A DNA stretch of 64,000 bases from Rhodocyclaceae bacterium (GCA_008080565.1 VIKE01000018.1:1-64000); one strand, 5' to 3'. Shown: positions 27,708 through 36,774, counted from the first letter of the stretch. Notes: generated by a model from the sequence alone, not told the origin. A program made the numbers and translations.

Positions 27708-27741
27708 AAACGGCGCGAGGGCCGAAGCCGCCGCGCCGTTT
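27705..27741 (-). terminator. Terminator of the lanthanide-type PQQ dehydrogenase gene
   Basis: Minus strand: AACGGCGCG stem, GC-rich loop that can fold itself, CGCGCCGTT stem, then TTTTTC. The T-run is supplied by the end of the adjoining dispersed motif. Confidence 0.82.
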
Positions 27742-27779
27742 CAATCGGGCGCCGGAGCGCCCGAAGGAGAGAGAATTTA

Positions 27780-29561
27780 TTACTTGTGCAGCTTGAAGAC
27801 CCAGACCGAACCGCCCTGTTCGAGGAAGTTCACGCGCTTGGCCACGTCGCCGCCCCAGAGCGGAACAGCGCCGCCCCAGCCGGTCGTGACGGCGATCATC
27901 TGCTCGCCATCCTGTTCCCAGCTGACCGGCGGTGCAACGATGCCGGTACCGGTCTGGAAGGACCACAGTTCCTTGCCGGTCTTGGCATCAACACCCTTCA
28001 GGAAGCCTTCCGGGGTGCCGTAGAAGACGAGGCCGCCAGCGGTGGTCAGGACGCCGCCCCACAACGGAGCGTAGTTCTTGTTTTCCCAGACGATCTTGCC
28101 GGTGGCCGGATCGACAGCGCGCAGCACGCCGATATGGTCGTCGTTCAGAGCCTTGATGGTGAAGCCTGCGCCGAGGTAAGCAGCACCCTTCTTGTAGGAA
28201 ACCGGTTCGTTCCAGATGTCCATTGACCACTCGTTGGCCGGCACGTAGAACAGGCCGGTCTGCGGGCTGTAGGCCATCTGCTGCTGGTTCTTGCCGCCAA
28301 GGAAGGACGGTGCCGAGAAGACGACCTTGCCCTTCTTGCCGTCAGCACCTTGCGTCGGGTCGCCCGGACGGCCTTCTTCGATGTAGTTCGGACGGCCGGT
28401 TTCGAGGTTGTAGCCGGTTGCCCAGGTGATCTTCTTGACGAACGGGAAGGCGTTGAGCAGCTTGCCGTTGGTGCGGTCGTTCACGAAGAAGAAACCGTTA
28501 CGGTCGGCCTTGCCGCCGGCCTTGACCATCTTGCCCGTCTTCGGGTCCTTGTAGTCGAAGGAAACGAATTCGTTCACACCGTCAAAGTCCCAGCCGTCGT
28601 GCGGGGTGTTCTGGTAATGCCAGGCGATCTTGCCGGTGTCGGCGTCGATGGCGACGGTGGACGACGAGAACAGGTTGTCGCCCGGGCGCAGGTGGCTGTT
28701 CCACGGGGCCGGGTTGCCGGTACCGGCGAAGATCAGGTTGGTTTCCGGATCGTAGGTAGCGCCGTTCCAGGTGGCGGCGCCGCCGGTTTGCCAGAGGTCG
28801 CCGGTCCAGGTGGCGTTGAGGGTGCCGGAGATGCCGTTTTCGACCTTCTCGCCAGCCGCATTGAAGCTGTAACCCATGTGACCTTCAACGGTCGGACGGG
28901 TCCACAGCAGCTTGCCGGTCTTCGGATCGCGGGCGTCGATGCGGCCGACAACGCCGAATTCACCACCGGAAACGCCGGTGATCAGCTTGCCCTTGGCGAT
29001 GATCGGGGCGGCGGTAGCGGAGTAGCCTGCAGCGTAGTCACCGAGCTTTTCCTTCCAGACGACCTTGCCGGTGTCCTGGTTGAGGGCAACCAGTTGGGCA
29101 TCCAGCGTCGCGAAGATGACCAGGTTGTCGTAGAGAGCAGCGCCGCGGTTGATCACGTCACAGCACGGCATGATGCCGTCCGGGAGACGATGCTCGTACT
29201 TCCACAGCTTCTTGCCGGATTTGGCATCGACAGCGAAGAGGCGGCTGTAGGAAGCGGTGACGAACATCTTGCCATTGCTGATGACCGGCTGCGATTCCTG
29301 GCCGCGCTGCTTCTCGCCACCGAAGGACATCGACCAGGCCGGGACCAGATTCTTGACGGTCTTGGCGTTGATCTGGGTAGACGGGCTGAAACGCTGACCC
29401 TGGGTGCCGAGGCCGAAGCTGACGACGTCGCCGGGGGTCTTGGCATCGTTGAGGATGTCGGCGTCAGTGACGCCGGCGCTGGCCGGACTGCCGGCAAAAG
29501 CGGCGGCCGTCAGAAGCGCGAGGGTAACGACTCTCCGCTTGAAAGGGGTATGACTATGCAT
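27780..29561 (-). CDS. PQQ-dependent alcohol dehydrogenase, lanthanide type (PedH/ExaF-like)
   Basis: Intact, 593 residues, periplasmic quinoprotein; signal peptide to about residue 29 (PASA-G). Eight W-type propeller motifs recur (for example [22 protein letters not shown]). The vicinal disulfide that stacks on PQQ is Cys133-Cys134 (MPCCDV). The catalytic Asp325 in GWDFDG is followed two residues later by Asp327, the extra carboxylate that in XoxF, ExaF and PedH binds a lanthanide ion. The calcium-type paralogue at 24743 has Ser there. It is transcribed from a sigma-54 promoter at 29692-29707. Substrate is probably ethanol and related alcohols or aldehydes; metal dependence is inferred from this residue. 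Confidence 0.9.
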   Translation of the reverse strand: MHSHTPFKRRVVTLALLTAAAFAGSPASAGVTDADILNDAKTPGDVVSFGLGTQGQRFSPSTQINAKTVKNLVPAWSMSFGGEKQRGQESQPVISNGKMFVTASYSRLFAVDAKSGKKLWKYEHRLPDGIMPCCDVINRGAALYDNLVIFATLDAQLVALNQDTGKVVWKEKLGDYAAGYSATAAPIIAKGKLITGVSGGEFGVVGRIDARDPKTGKLLWTRPTVEGHMGYSFNAAGEKVENGISGTLNATWTGDLWQTGGAATWNGATYDPETNLIFAGTGNPAPWNSHLRPGDNLFSSSTVAIDADTGKIAWHYQNTPHDGWDFDGVNEFVSFDYKDPKTGKMVKAGGKADRNGFFFVNDRTNGKLLNAFPFVKKITWATGYNLETGRPNYIEEGRPGDPTQGADGKKGKVVFSAPSFLGGKNQQQMAYSPQTGLFYVPANEWSMDIWNEPVSYKKGAAYLGAGFTIKALNDDHIGVLRAVDPATGKIVWENKNYAPLWGGVLTTAGGLVFYGTPEGFLKGVDAKTGKELWSFQTGTGIVAPPVSWEQDGEQMIAVTTGWGGAVPLWGGDVAKRVNFLEQGGSVWVFKLHK

Positions 29562-29691
29562 GGATTGTCTCCTTGATTATCCGATGGTTCCAACGCGGAA
29601 AACCGTGCTGAACACGGTCCGGCCGCGTGGAATGACATGCTGGCGAGCCACCTCCATTCCCTGAACCGGCTCGCTGGCAGGGGACACAATC

Positions 29692-29707
29692 TGCAAGGGC
29701 TGTGCCA
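29692..29707 (-). promoter_or_regulatory. Sigma-54 promoter of the lanthanide-type PQQ dehydrogenase
   Basis: Minus strand TGGCACAGCCCTTGCA, an exact TGGCAC-N5-TTGCA match, about 130 bp before the start codon. Confidence 0.83.
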
Positions 29708-29920
29708 AGCCACGTCAAAATGCCCGGCGCTCCTGTTGGCGGGGCTGAAGCCGCGTTCGGCGCGGCTATTCGTGTCGCCGGGAGGTGATTCAGTTGTCTG
29801 TTCCAATTGTCACCACCTGCTCCAAAGTTGCACACCCGGGTTGTTCAGAGGCCGTGACAGTGTCCGGCACTACGGCGCCGTTGCCGGCCAGATCAGGGAT
29901 TCGCCAAAACCAGCGGTTCT

Positions 29921-29936
29921 TGGCACGCGCTTTGCA
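29921..29936 (+). promoter_or_regulatory. Sigma-54 promoter of the SoxYZ-like/metallo-hydrolase/TonB operon
   Basis: TGGCACGCGCTTTGCA matches the full consensus TGGCACG-N4-TTGCA, 46 bp before the ATG at 29983. Confidence 0.88.
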
Positions 29937-29982
29937 CACGAGTCTGCACAAAGAGCCCACAGGGCAAAAGGAGCGAGACACG

Positions 29983-30753
29983 ATGAAATACCCACTGACC
30001 ATTGCGGCGATTGCCCTGGCGGCGCTGATGCCTCCGGCCGAGGCTGCCGCCTTGCGTGAGAACGGCGATCCGCTCGCCTCGGCACGCTGGTCGGAAATGC
30101 AGAAAGCTTTCTTGGCCGGGGCCCCCGTGCTCTTTGATCCGCGTGTCAAGGTGGTTGCCCCATCGACGGCCGAAAACCCGATGCAGGTGCCGGTCACTGT
30201 CGATGCCACGGCACTGGCTGGTGTGGTCGAAGTCGTCGTCTTCGCCGACTTCAATCCCATCGTCCAGGTGCTGCGTTTTTTCCCCGAAGATGCGCCGGCT
30301 TTCCTCGGTTTTCGCGTCAAGCTCCAGCAGTCGACGCCGGTCCGTGCCGCGGTGCGCACCGCCGATGGCGTCTGGCATGTCGGCGGCACCTGGGTAAACA
30401 CCGTTGGCGGCGGCTGCACGGCACCGTCAGCGGCGGGTGGTTCGAAGGAATGGCAGCAGCGCCTCAATGAAGTGAGCGGCCGCCAGTGGAGCGAAGGCCC
30501 GAACGCCGGCCGGCTGCGCATGCGCATCGTGCATCCCATGGACACCGGCCTGGTTGCCGGCACGCCGGCCTTCTTCCTCGAAGAAATCAACTTCGCCGAC
30601 GCCGCCGGCAAGCGCCTGATGCGCGTCCAGACCTACGAGCCGGTCAGCGAAAATCCGGTATTCACCTTGCAACGAACCAGCGCCGACGGCCCGGTCGAGG
30701 CAACTGGTCGCGACAACAACGGCAACGCTTTCAAGGCGAGGATCGACCAGTGA
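29983..30753 (+). CDS. Quinoprotein dehydrogenase-associated SoxYZ-like carrier protein
   Basis: 256 residues with a signal peptide (about 1-22). An N-terminal SoxY-like domain (about 30-150) ends in the motif VGGGCTAPS, whose Cys corresponds to the carrier cysteine of SoxY, and is fused to a SoxZ-like domain (MRIVHPMDTGL ... FFLEEINFAD). Such fusions form a family tied to PQQ dehydrogenases and a partner metallo-hydrolase. Their substrate is not established. The ATG at 29983 is preceded by AAAAGGAGCGAG and a consensus sigma-54 promoter. It overlaps the metallo-hydrolase gene by 4 bp and heads a run of coupled genes. Confidence 0.88.
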   Translation: MKYPLTIAAIALAALMPPAEAAALRENGDPLASARWSEMQKAFLAGAPVLFDPRVKVVAPSTAENPMQVPVTVDATALAGVVEVVVFADFNPIVQVLRFFPEDAPAFLGFRVKLQQSTPVRAAVRTADGVWHVGGTWVNTVGGGCTAPSAAGGSKEWQQRLNEVSGRQWSEGPNAGRLRMRIVHPMDTGLVAGTPAFFLEEINFADAAGKRLMRVQTYEPVSENPVFTLQRTSADGPVEATGRDNNGNAFKARIDQ

Positions 30754-31663
30754 AACGGCTGCTCTGTGCGCTACTGATGCTGGTTGCCGGCCAGCTCGGG
30801 GCAGTCGATTTCGATTACCGGCTGTCGGCCGTCATGATCGCCAAGGATGTTTACGCCTTCATCGGAAAAACCGAGGATTTCTCCACCGACAACGGCGGCA
30901 ACATCGTCAACACCGCCTTCATCGTCGCCCCGCAGGGCGTCATCGTCATCGACACGGGGCCGTCGCTGCGCTACGGCCAGCAGATGCGCCGGGCGATTGC
31001 CGCGATCACCGCCAAGCCCATCGCGCTGGTCATCAACACTCACCATCATCCCGACCACTTTCTCGGCAATCAGGCATTCGCCGATGTGCCGATTGCTGCG
31101 CTGGCCGAAACGCGCAACGGCATCGCCGCCGATGGCAATGCTTTCGCCGAAAACCTCTTCCGCATGAGCGGCGACTGGATGAAGGGCACCGAAGTCCAGC
31201 TGCCCGGCCAGACGCTGAATGCCGGCGTTGTCGACGTCGCCGGGCGCAGCCTGCGTCTTGTTGCCCTCGACGGTCATACCGGCGCCGACCTGGTCATTGT
31301 CGATGCAACGAGCGGTGTCGTCTTTGCCGGCGACCTCGCCTTCAACGGCCGCGCGCCGACCACGCCGCACGCCGACGTCGCGCACTGGCTCAAGGCGCTC
31401 GACCAGCTCGAAGCGCTGACCCGCGAAGCCGGCTTCAAGGTCTTGCTGCCCGGCCACGGCGCGCCGACCGGCGATGCCGCCCCGATTCGCCAGACCCGCG
31501 CCTGGCTGACCTGGCTGAGCGCCGCCATGCGCGACGCGGCGAAAGCCGGGCTGGACATGAACGCGAGTTCGCCAATTTGCCGGTAGCGGCCAGCGAATAT
31601 CGCCGCTCGGTCGGCCATCTCTTCCCGGCCGCCGAACAGGAAGCGCTGGGGGCGAAACCGTGA
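30750..31663 (+). pseudogene. Quinoprotein relay-system MBL-fold metallo-hydrolase, C-terminus frameshifted at about 31562
   Basis: Starts at the GTG overlapping the previous stop; signal peptide to about residue 18. Zinc-binding motif THHHPDHFLG (about 93-102), later ligands in GHTGADL, FAGDLAFNGR and LPGHGAP. Read straight, the protein ends at 31586 after a garbled AGLDMNASSPICR. Dropping two bases near 31562 restores DMNEFANLPV...EYRRSVGHLFPAAEQE, the usual end of this family, and a stop at 31661-31663 that overlaps the next gene's GTG. So a 2-bp insertion (or error) truncates an otherwise intact gene. It works, by family, with the SoxYZ-like carrier and PQQ dehydrogenases. Confidence 0.85.
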
Positions 31664-32394
31664 TCACCGCGGCCAACATCGAGGTACCGGTGATTCCCAC
31701 GGTCAACCGGAAATTCTGGGCAATTCTGGCGTTGTCCATGCTGCTCCACGCCTCGCTGTTTGCCCTGACTTCGTGGCAGCGCGAGAATGGCCCGATCAGC
31801 CTGCCGCCCATTTTTGCCTCGATCCGCCTGATCGCGGTTACCGAATCCGGACCTGTTGCCGAAGTCGCCCCGGCGCCGGCAGCCGTCCCCCAGAAGGCCC
31901 GGCAGGAAGCAAGTCGTTCGGAGCGGCCGGCTCCGCGAACGACGCAGACTGCCGGGCCGGCCAACGTGCCGGCCCCCGCGCCATCGTCGTCATCGGCGAT
32001 GGCTGCCGAAAGCGCCGCGCCAGCAGTTGCCGCTCCGGTTGCCGAAGCCGCCCGGCCGGCCCCGGCCATCGCCCCGCAACGCCCGCAGAGCGAAGTCCTC
32101 GACGGCTATCGCCAGCGCCTCGGCGAACTCTTCGCCCGCCATCAGGAATACCCGCGCGTCGCCGCCATGCGCGGCTGGGAGGGCGAAGTCCGCCTGCGCC
32201 TGAAAGTCGCCCGCAAGGGCAATCTGCTCGGCGTCGTGCTAGACCGTTCGAGCGGCTTCGCGGTCCTCGACCAGCACGCGCTGGCCATGCTCGAAGCCTT
32301 GGCCAGCCTGCCGCCGCTACCCGAGGCGCTGGAAGCCAACGAAATTCAAGTCGTCGTACCGATCAACTACAAACTCAAGAAAACAACATCATGA
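31660..32394 (+). CDS. TonB-family energy transducer
   Basis: 244 residues. Short cytoplasmic N-terminus, one transmembrane helix (FWAILALSMLLHASLFAL, about 19-36) with the SxxxH-like SMLLH motif of TonB, an Ala/Pro-rich periplasmic spacer (about 60-150), and a C-terminal TonB domain (QEYPRVAAMRGWEGEVRLRLKV, VLDQHALAMLEAL). It transmits proton-motive energy from ExbBD to outer-membrane receptors. It directly precedes and overlaps a receptor gene, so it is probably dedicated to it. No exbB or exbD is adjacent. A dispersed motif (31697-31728) encodes TVNRKFWAIL just before the helix. The GTG start overlaps the previous gene's stop only if that gene's frame is restored. Confidence 0.85.
   Translation: MITAANIEVPVIPTVNRKFWAILALSMLLHASLFALTSWQRENGPISLPPIFASIRLIAVTESGPVAEVAPAPAAVPQKARQEASRSERPAPRTTQTAGPANVPAPAPSSSSAMAAESAAPAVAAPVAEAARPAPAIAPQRPQSEVLDGYRQRLGELFARHQEYPRVAAMRGWEGEVRLRLKVARKGNLLGVVLDRSSGFAVLDQHALAMLEALASLPPLPEALEANEIQVVVPINYKLKKTTS
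31697..31728 (+). repeat. Dispersed 36-bp motif, copy 9 (inside tonB-like CDS)
   Basis: Core CCACGGTCAACCGG perfect; the first A-tract is AAATTCT, GGCC is GGGC, and the distal part has decayed where it enters the transmembrane helix. Confidence 0.82.
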
Positions 32395-34724
32395 GACAAA
32401 TCCCGCAACGTTCGCTGCTCGCCATCGCCATCTCCGCTGCCTTCGCCCCGGCCTTCGCCGCCGAGGCTGTCGTCACCACGGCCACCGTCGAAGTCGTCGG
32501 CACCACGCCGCTTTCCGGCATTGGCGTGCCGCGCCTGCATCTGCCGGCCAACGTCCAGTCGCTCGATGACCGCCGGCTCGACGAAATTGAAAGCCAGAAC
32601 ATCGCCGAACAACTGCTTCGCCAGGTGCCGTCCGTCACCGTCAATGAAGTCCAGGGCAATCCCTATCAGGCCGACCTCAACTACCGTGGCTTCACCGCCT
32701 CGCCACTGCTCGGCACGGCCCAGGGGTTGTCGGTCTATGTCGATGGCGTGCGCGTCAACGAACCCTTCGGTGACACGGTCAACTGGGATCTGATCCCCAA
32801 TTCGGCGATTGCCGGAATCGACCTGATTCCCGGCTCCAACCCGGCTTTCGGCCTCAATACCCTGGGCGGCGCGCTGTCCATGCGCACCAAGAGCGGTTTC
32901 TCGCACCCCGGCGGCAAGTTCGAACTGTCCGGCGGCAGTTTCAACCGCACCAACACCGAACTCGAGTACGGCGGCAACAACGGCACCTTCGGCTGGTACG
33001 GTGCCGGTGACTGGTTCCGCGAAGACGGCTGGCGCGACCATTCGCCATCCGACGTCAAACAGTTCTTCGGCAAGCTGTCCTTCCGCAATGCCGCCGGTGA
33101 GGCCGACCTGACGCTGACCAAGGCGCGTAGCCGGTTGATCGGCAACGGCCTGCTGCCGCAATCGATGCTCGCCGAACGTCGCGAGTCGATCTTCACGCAC
33201 CCCGACGAGACGCGCAACGACATGACCCAGGTCGCCCTCAACGGCAAGCTGTGGCTCAGCGATACGCAAAGCCTGAGCGGCAGCGTCTATCACCGCCGCA
33301 GCAAGACGCGCACGCTGAACGGCGACATGAATGACGATTACGAGACCGAGTACGAGGACTGGGTTAACAATGGCAGCACTCCTGGTTTGGAGCCCGATGA
33401 AACCGGTGCCAACAACCGGACGCGGACGACCCAGCGCGGCACGGGCATCGCCGCCCAGTGGAATTTCAGCGGCAAGCAGCATCAGCTCGCTGTCGGCGCA
33501 TCCTACGATCAGGCGCGCATCAACTTCCAGCAGACGCAGGAGTTGGGTGAACTCGACGCCACGCGCGGCGTGACCAATTTGTCGCCGCTCGCCGTCGAAA
33601 ACCAGATCAACGGCAAGACCAGCACGGCCAGCCTGTTCGTCACCGACACCTTCTCGCTGCAGCCGAACCTGCACCTGACCGCCTCGGCGCGCTACAACAT
33701 GAGCCACGTCACGACCTTCGACGAACTCAACCGGACGGCGCCCAACCTCGACGGCGACCACAAATACCGTAAGCTCAACCCGGCCATCGGCCTCTCCTGG
33801 CAGATCGTCCCGACGCTCAACGCCTACGCCGGCTTCAGCCAGGGCAACCGCGTGCCGACGCCGATCGAACTCGGCTGCGCCGACCCGGCCAACCCGTGCA
33901 CGCTGCCCAATTCGATGGCCGCCGACCCCTACCTCAAACAGGTCGTCGCCCGCACGCTCGAAGCCGGGCTGCGCGGCAAGCTGGCCGGTGAAACCAACTG
34001 GAATGCCGGCCTTTTCCGCACCATGAGCCGCGACGACATCCTGTTCGTCGGCACCTCGACCAGTGCCGGTTACTTCACCAACTATGGCAAGACGCTGCGC
34101 CAGGGCCTTGAACTCGGCCTCAACGGCAACCTGCATCGCGTCGATTGGTTTGCCAACTACACCTGGCTGCAGGCCACTTTCCGTTCTGACGCCTGCATTC
34201 TGGCCGAAAACAACAGCACGCGCGGCACCACGGCGGAATGTACCGGCGGCGGGCAGGACGATGAAATCCTCGTCAAGAAGGGCAACCGCATTCCCGGCCT
34301 GCCGCAGCACAGCCTCAAGCTCGGCCTCGCCTGGCGCGCTACCGACTGGCTGCGCATCGGCGGCGACGTCCAGGCTTTCTCCGGCCAGTATGTGCGTGGC
34401 AACGAGAACAACCAGCACCAGAGCGGCACTGCCACCGATGCCTTGGGCAGCACGCGCACCTTCGACGGCTCGGGCCGGATTCCCGGCTACGCCATCCTCA
34501 ACCTCAACGCCGAAGCCAGGCTGGGCGGCGGCTGGCAGCTGTTTGCCAAGGTCAACAACGTTTTCGACAAGCATTACGCCACGGCCGGCGCCCTGGCCGA
34601 AAACCCCTTCGTCGGCGGCAGCCTGCAGACCAACCCCGACGACTGGCGTCGTGAAACCTTCGTCGCTCCAGGCGCTCCGCGTTCTGCCTGGCTCGGCGTG
34701 CGTTACGTCTTTGGTGGCAAATGA
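32391..34724 (+). CDS. TonB-dependent outer-membrane receptor of the quinoprotein locus
   Basis: 777 residues; signal peptide (about 1-24), plug domain (about 45-170; SVTVNEVQGNPYQADLNYRGF, GLSVYVDGVRVNEPFGD), then a 22-stranded barrel ending in aromatic residues (RYVFGGK, not a terminal Phe). The plug lacks the usual GxRG form but keeps NYRGF. It overlaps the tonB-like gene upstream and the kinase gene downstream, within an operon behind a sigma-54 promoter and beside a lanthanide-type dehydrogenase. A substrate linked to alcohol oxidation, such as a lanthanide chelate or PQQ, is inferred from location only. Confidence 0.88.
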   Translation: MRQIPQRSLLAIAISAAFAPAFAAEAVVTTATVEVVGTTPLSGIGVPRLHLPANVQSLDDRRLDEIESQNIAEQLLRQVPSVTVNEVQGNPYQADLNYRGFTASPLLGTAQGLSVYVDGVRVNEPFGDTVNWDLIPNSAIAGIDLIPGSNPAFGLNTLGGALSMRTKSGFSHPGGKFELSGGSFNRTNTELEYGGNNGTFGWYGAGDWFREDGWRDHSPSDVKQFFGKLSFRNAAGEADLTLTKARSRLIGNGLLPQSMLAERRESIFTHPDETRNDMTQVALNGKLWLSDTQSLSGSVYHRRSKTRTLNGDMNDDYETEYEDWVNNGSTPGLEPDETGANNRTRTTQRGTGIAAQWNFSGKQHQLAVGASYDQARINFQQTQELGELDATRGVTNLSPLAVENQINGKTSTASLFVTDTFSLQPNLHLTASARYNMSHVTTFDELNRTAPNLDGDHKYRKLNPAIGLSWQIVPTLNAYAGFSQGNRVPTPIELGCADPANPCTLPNSMAADPYLKQVVARTLEAGLRGKLAGETNWNAGLFRTMSRDDILFVGTSTSAGYFTNYGKTLRQGLELGLNGNLHRVDWFANYTWLQATFRSDACILAENNSTRGTTAECTGGGQDDEILVKKGNRIPGLPQHSLKLGLAWRATDWLRIGGDVQAFSGQYVRGNENNQHQSGTATDALGSTRTFDGSGRIPGYAILNLNAEARLGGGWQLFAKVNNVFDKHYATAGALAENPFVGGSLQTNPDDWRRETFVAPGAPRSAWLGVRYVFGGK

Positions 34725-36130
34725 CATTTCATTTTTGGCCGATTTTTCCGGTTGACCGTAGCAAGTTGCGGTTGAGCCTGCATACCCGTGTCGGCCTCGT
34801 CCTTACCGCGCTGGCGGCCAGCCTGCTCATCGTCCTCGCCGGCTTGTGGTTGCACGGCACGCGTAACGCCATTCACGAAGAGGTCGAGGCTGCATCGCGC
34901 GTTTCCGAGCAATGGCTCAAAGCCGTGCTTGGCGAAATGAACGACGTGCCGGCCGCGACGCGGGGTGAACGGCTGCTCGGCGTGGCGCGCGCCATCGGCC
35001 GGGTGCGCGCCAATGAACTGGAAATCCGCACGGCTGTTGGCGAGACCATCTATCGCTCGCCGGCCCCCAGTTACAAGGCCGGGCGCCAGGTGCCGGGCTG
35101 GTTTTCGGGCTTGCTGTCCAGTCAATATCCGGTTCGTGCGCTGATCATGGAGGGCTATACCTTGACGCTGCATCCTGATGATTCGCGTGCCATCCTTGAT
35201 GCCTGGGACGATCTGGCCGCCATGGCCGGCTGGGCGCTGGCCCTCCTTGTTCTGCTCTTCGTGGCGACACGCACGGCGCTGGGCCGGGCCCTGCGCCCGC
35301 TGGCCCAGATCATGCGCGCCCTCGACCGGACCGGGCGTGGGCGTTTCGATACCCGTCTGCCGGTTTTTGCGACGCCGGAACTCGGCCGCATCTCGCGCGC
35401 CTTCAACGGCATGGCCGACCGGCTGGGCGAAGCGGTTGACGAGAATGTCCGCCTTGAAAGCGCCCGTGAAGTCGACCGCCAGATGCATGACCGCCTTGAA
35501 GCGGAGCGCCGCGTCATCGCCCGCGAGCTGCACGACGAACTGGCCCAGGGCATCACCGCCGTCCGCGCCTTGGCCGGCGCCATTGTCCAGCGCACCGGCG
35601 ATGCGCCGTCGCTGCATATTCCGGCCCGGGGTATCGTTGCCGTCACCGGCGAAATGCAGGATGGCGTGCGCAATATCCTGCATCGCCTGCGTCCGGCTGC
35701 CGGCAACGGTCTGGCCGCCACGCTCGAACGCCAGCTGGCCGGCTGGCAGGTGCAGCACCCGGAAATCACCGTAAACAGCCATCTCGCCATCGGCTCGCAA
35801 ACGGTGGCCGATGATCTGGCCATGGCCGTTGTCCGCATCGTGCAGGAAGGCCTGACCAATGTCGTGCGCCACGCCGACGCCACGCAGGTCGAGCTGGCGA
35901 TCAGCCGCGTCGCCGGCTGGCTGCAACTGACCCTGGCCGACAACGGTCGTGGCCGTTCCGGTCAGCCCTCGGCACAAGCCGGCTGCGGACTCGGCCTGGC
36001 CGGTATGGGCGAACGCATTGCCGAACTGGGTGGCCATCTGCAATTCGAACAACCGGCCGGCGGCGGCTTCCGCATCTTCGCCCGCCTGCCCGACGCCAGC
36101 GCGCAACACTCCCCGGAGGAATTCGCATGA
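34721..36130 (+). CDS. NarX-type sensor histidine kinase (HisKA_3)
   Basis: 469 residues. Transmembrane helix near 27-48, periplasmic region (about 49-165), second helix (about 166-186), HAMP (about 187-240), HisKA_3 with phospho-acceptor His in RELHDELAQGITAVR (about 270), and HATPase motifs [21 protein letters not shown] and GLGLAGMGERI. It overlaps the receptor gene by 4 bp and the regulator gene by 4 bp. The ATG at 34721 makes the dispersed motif (34726-34763) encode its N-terminus (FHFWPIFPVDR); a TTG at 34766 would start just after the motif. It probably senses a periplasmic cue for this locus. Confidence 0.88.
   Translation: MTFHFWPIFPVDRSKLRLSLHTRVGLVLTALAASLLIVLAGLWLHGTRNAIHEEVEAASRVSEQWLKAVLGEMNDVPAATRGERLLGVARAIGRVRANELEIRTAVGETIYRSPAPSYKAGRQVPGWFSGLLSSQYPVRALIMEGYTLTLHPDDSRAILDAWDDLAAMAGWALALLVLLFVATRTALGRALRPLAQIMRALDRTGRGRFDTRLPVFATPELGRISRAFNGMADRLGEAVDENVRLESAREVDRQMHDRLEAERRVIARELHDELAQGITAVRALAGAIVQRTGDAPSLHIPARGIVAVTGEMQDGVRNILHRLRPAAGNGLAATLERQLAGWQVQHPEITVNSHLAIGSQTVADDLAMAVVRIVQEGLTNVVRHADATQVELAISRVAGWLQLTLADNGRGRSGQPSAQAGCGLGLAGMGERIAELGGHLQFEQPAGGGFRIFARLPDASAQHSPEEFA
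34726..34763 (-). repeat. Dispersed 36-bp motif, copy 10 (start of kinase CDS)
   Basis: Minus orientation, complete: TACGGTCAACCGG, A5, TCGGCC, AAAAATGAAATG. It begins 2 bp after the receptor stop codon. Confidence 0.95.
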
Positions 36131-36774
36131 ACAACGCACTGCAAGGTCAGCGCATCCTGCTCGCCGACGACCACGCGATGGTTCGTCTCGGCTTCCGTTG
36201 CCTGCTCGAAGGGGCTGGCGCCATCGTGGTCGGCGAGGCGGAAAACGGCGAAAGTGCCGTTCGTCTCTACGCCGAACTCAACCCGGATGTCGTCGTGATG
36301 GACGTCTCGATGCCCGGCATCGGCGGCCTGGCGGCGCTCGAACGGTTGCTGGCCTGGGATGCCAAGGCCAAAGTGCTGATGCTCTCGGCTCACAACGACG
36401 ACATCGTGCCGGTCCGCGCCCTGCGTCTCGGCGCCCGCGGCTACCTGTGCAAACGGGCGGCGCCCGAGGAGTTTCTGCGCGCCGTCGGCCAGGTGGCGAG
36501 CGATCGCCGTTACCTCGACCCGGAACTGGCGCAAGCCGTCGCGCTGGCCCAGTTGTCCGGTTCGGCCAACCCGGTCGATACGCTGACCGAGAAGGAACTG
36601 GCCGTCTTCATGAAGCTGGCAGAAGGTCGTTCGGTCAATGATGTGGCCGAGGATTTCTGCCTGAGTCCGAGCACGGTCGGGACCCATCTTTATCACATCA
36701 AGCAGAAGCTCAACGTGCAGAACGCCGCCGAGCTGACGCTGGTCGCCGTGCGCAACGGCCTGATCGAGGCCTGA
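36127..36774 (+). CDS. NarL/LuxR-family response regulator
   Basis: 215 residues. Receiver domain with ILLADDHAMVR, phospho-acceptor Asp in VVVMDVSMPG (about 59) and Lys in YLCKRAAPEE; C-terminal LuxR helix-turn-helix (LTEKELAVFMKLAEGRSVNDVAEDFCLSPSTVG). Four-base overlaps on both sides couple it to the kinase upstream and the peptidase downstream. Together with the kinase it forms the second NarX/NarL-like system of the quinoprotein region, paralogous to the pair at 22602-24538. Targets may include the divergent PQQ dehydrogenase promoters; not shown by sequence. Confidence 0.92.
   Translation: MNNALQGQRILLADDHAMVRLGFRCLLEGAGAIVVGEAENGESAVRLYAELNPDVVVMDVSMPGIGGLAALERLLAWDAKAKVLMLSAHNDDIVPVRALRLGARGYLCKRAAPEEFLRAVGQVASDRRYLDPELAQAVALAQLSGSANPVDTLTEKELAVFMKLAEGRSVNDVAEDFCLSPSTVGTHLYHIKQKLNVQNAAELTLVAVRNGLIEA

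Larger units (their letters stand above)
29562..29982. promoter_or_regulatory. Divergent control region between the PQQ dehydrogenase and SoxYZ-like genes
   Basis: 421 bp without a gene, carrying back-to-back sigma-54 promoters (29692-29707 minus; 29921-29936 plus). The 210 bp between them probably hold shared activator sites; I could not define a repeated operator by eye. Confidence 0.7.

Noticed and set aside
28350..29576. 408-codon plus-strand frame opposite the lanthanide-type dehydrogenase
   Set aside because: Anti-sense shadow; composition rich in Val, Gly and Asp runs and no domain seen.
32367..34727. 786-codon minus-strand frame opposite the TonB-dependent receptor
   Set aside because: Anti-sense shadow of a GC-rich gene; no signal peptide, repeats or recognisable domain.
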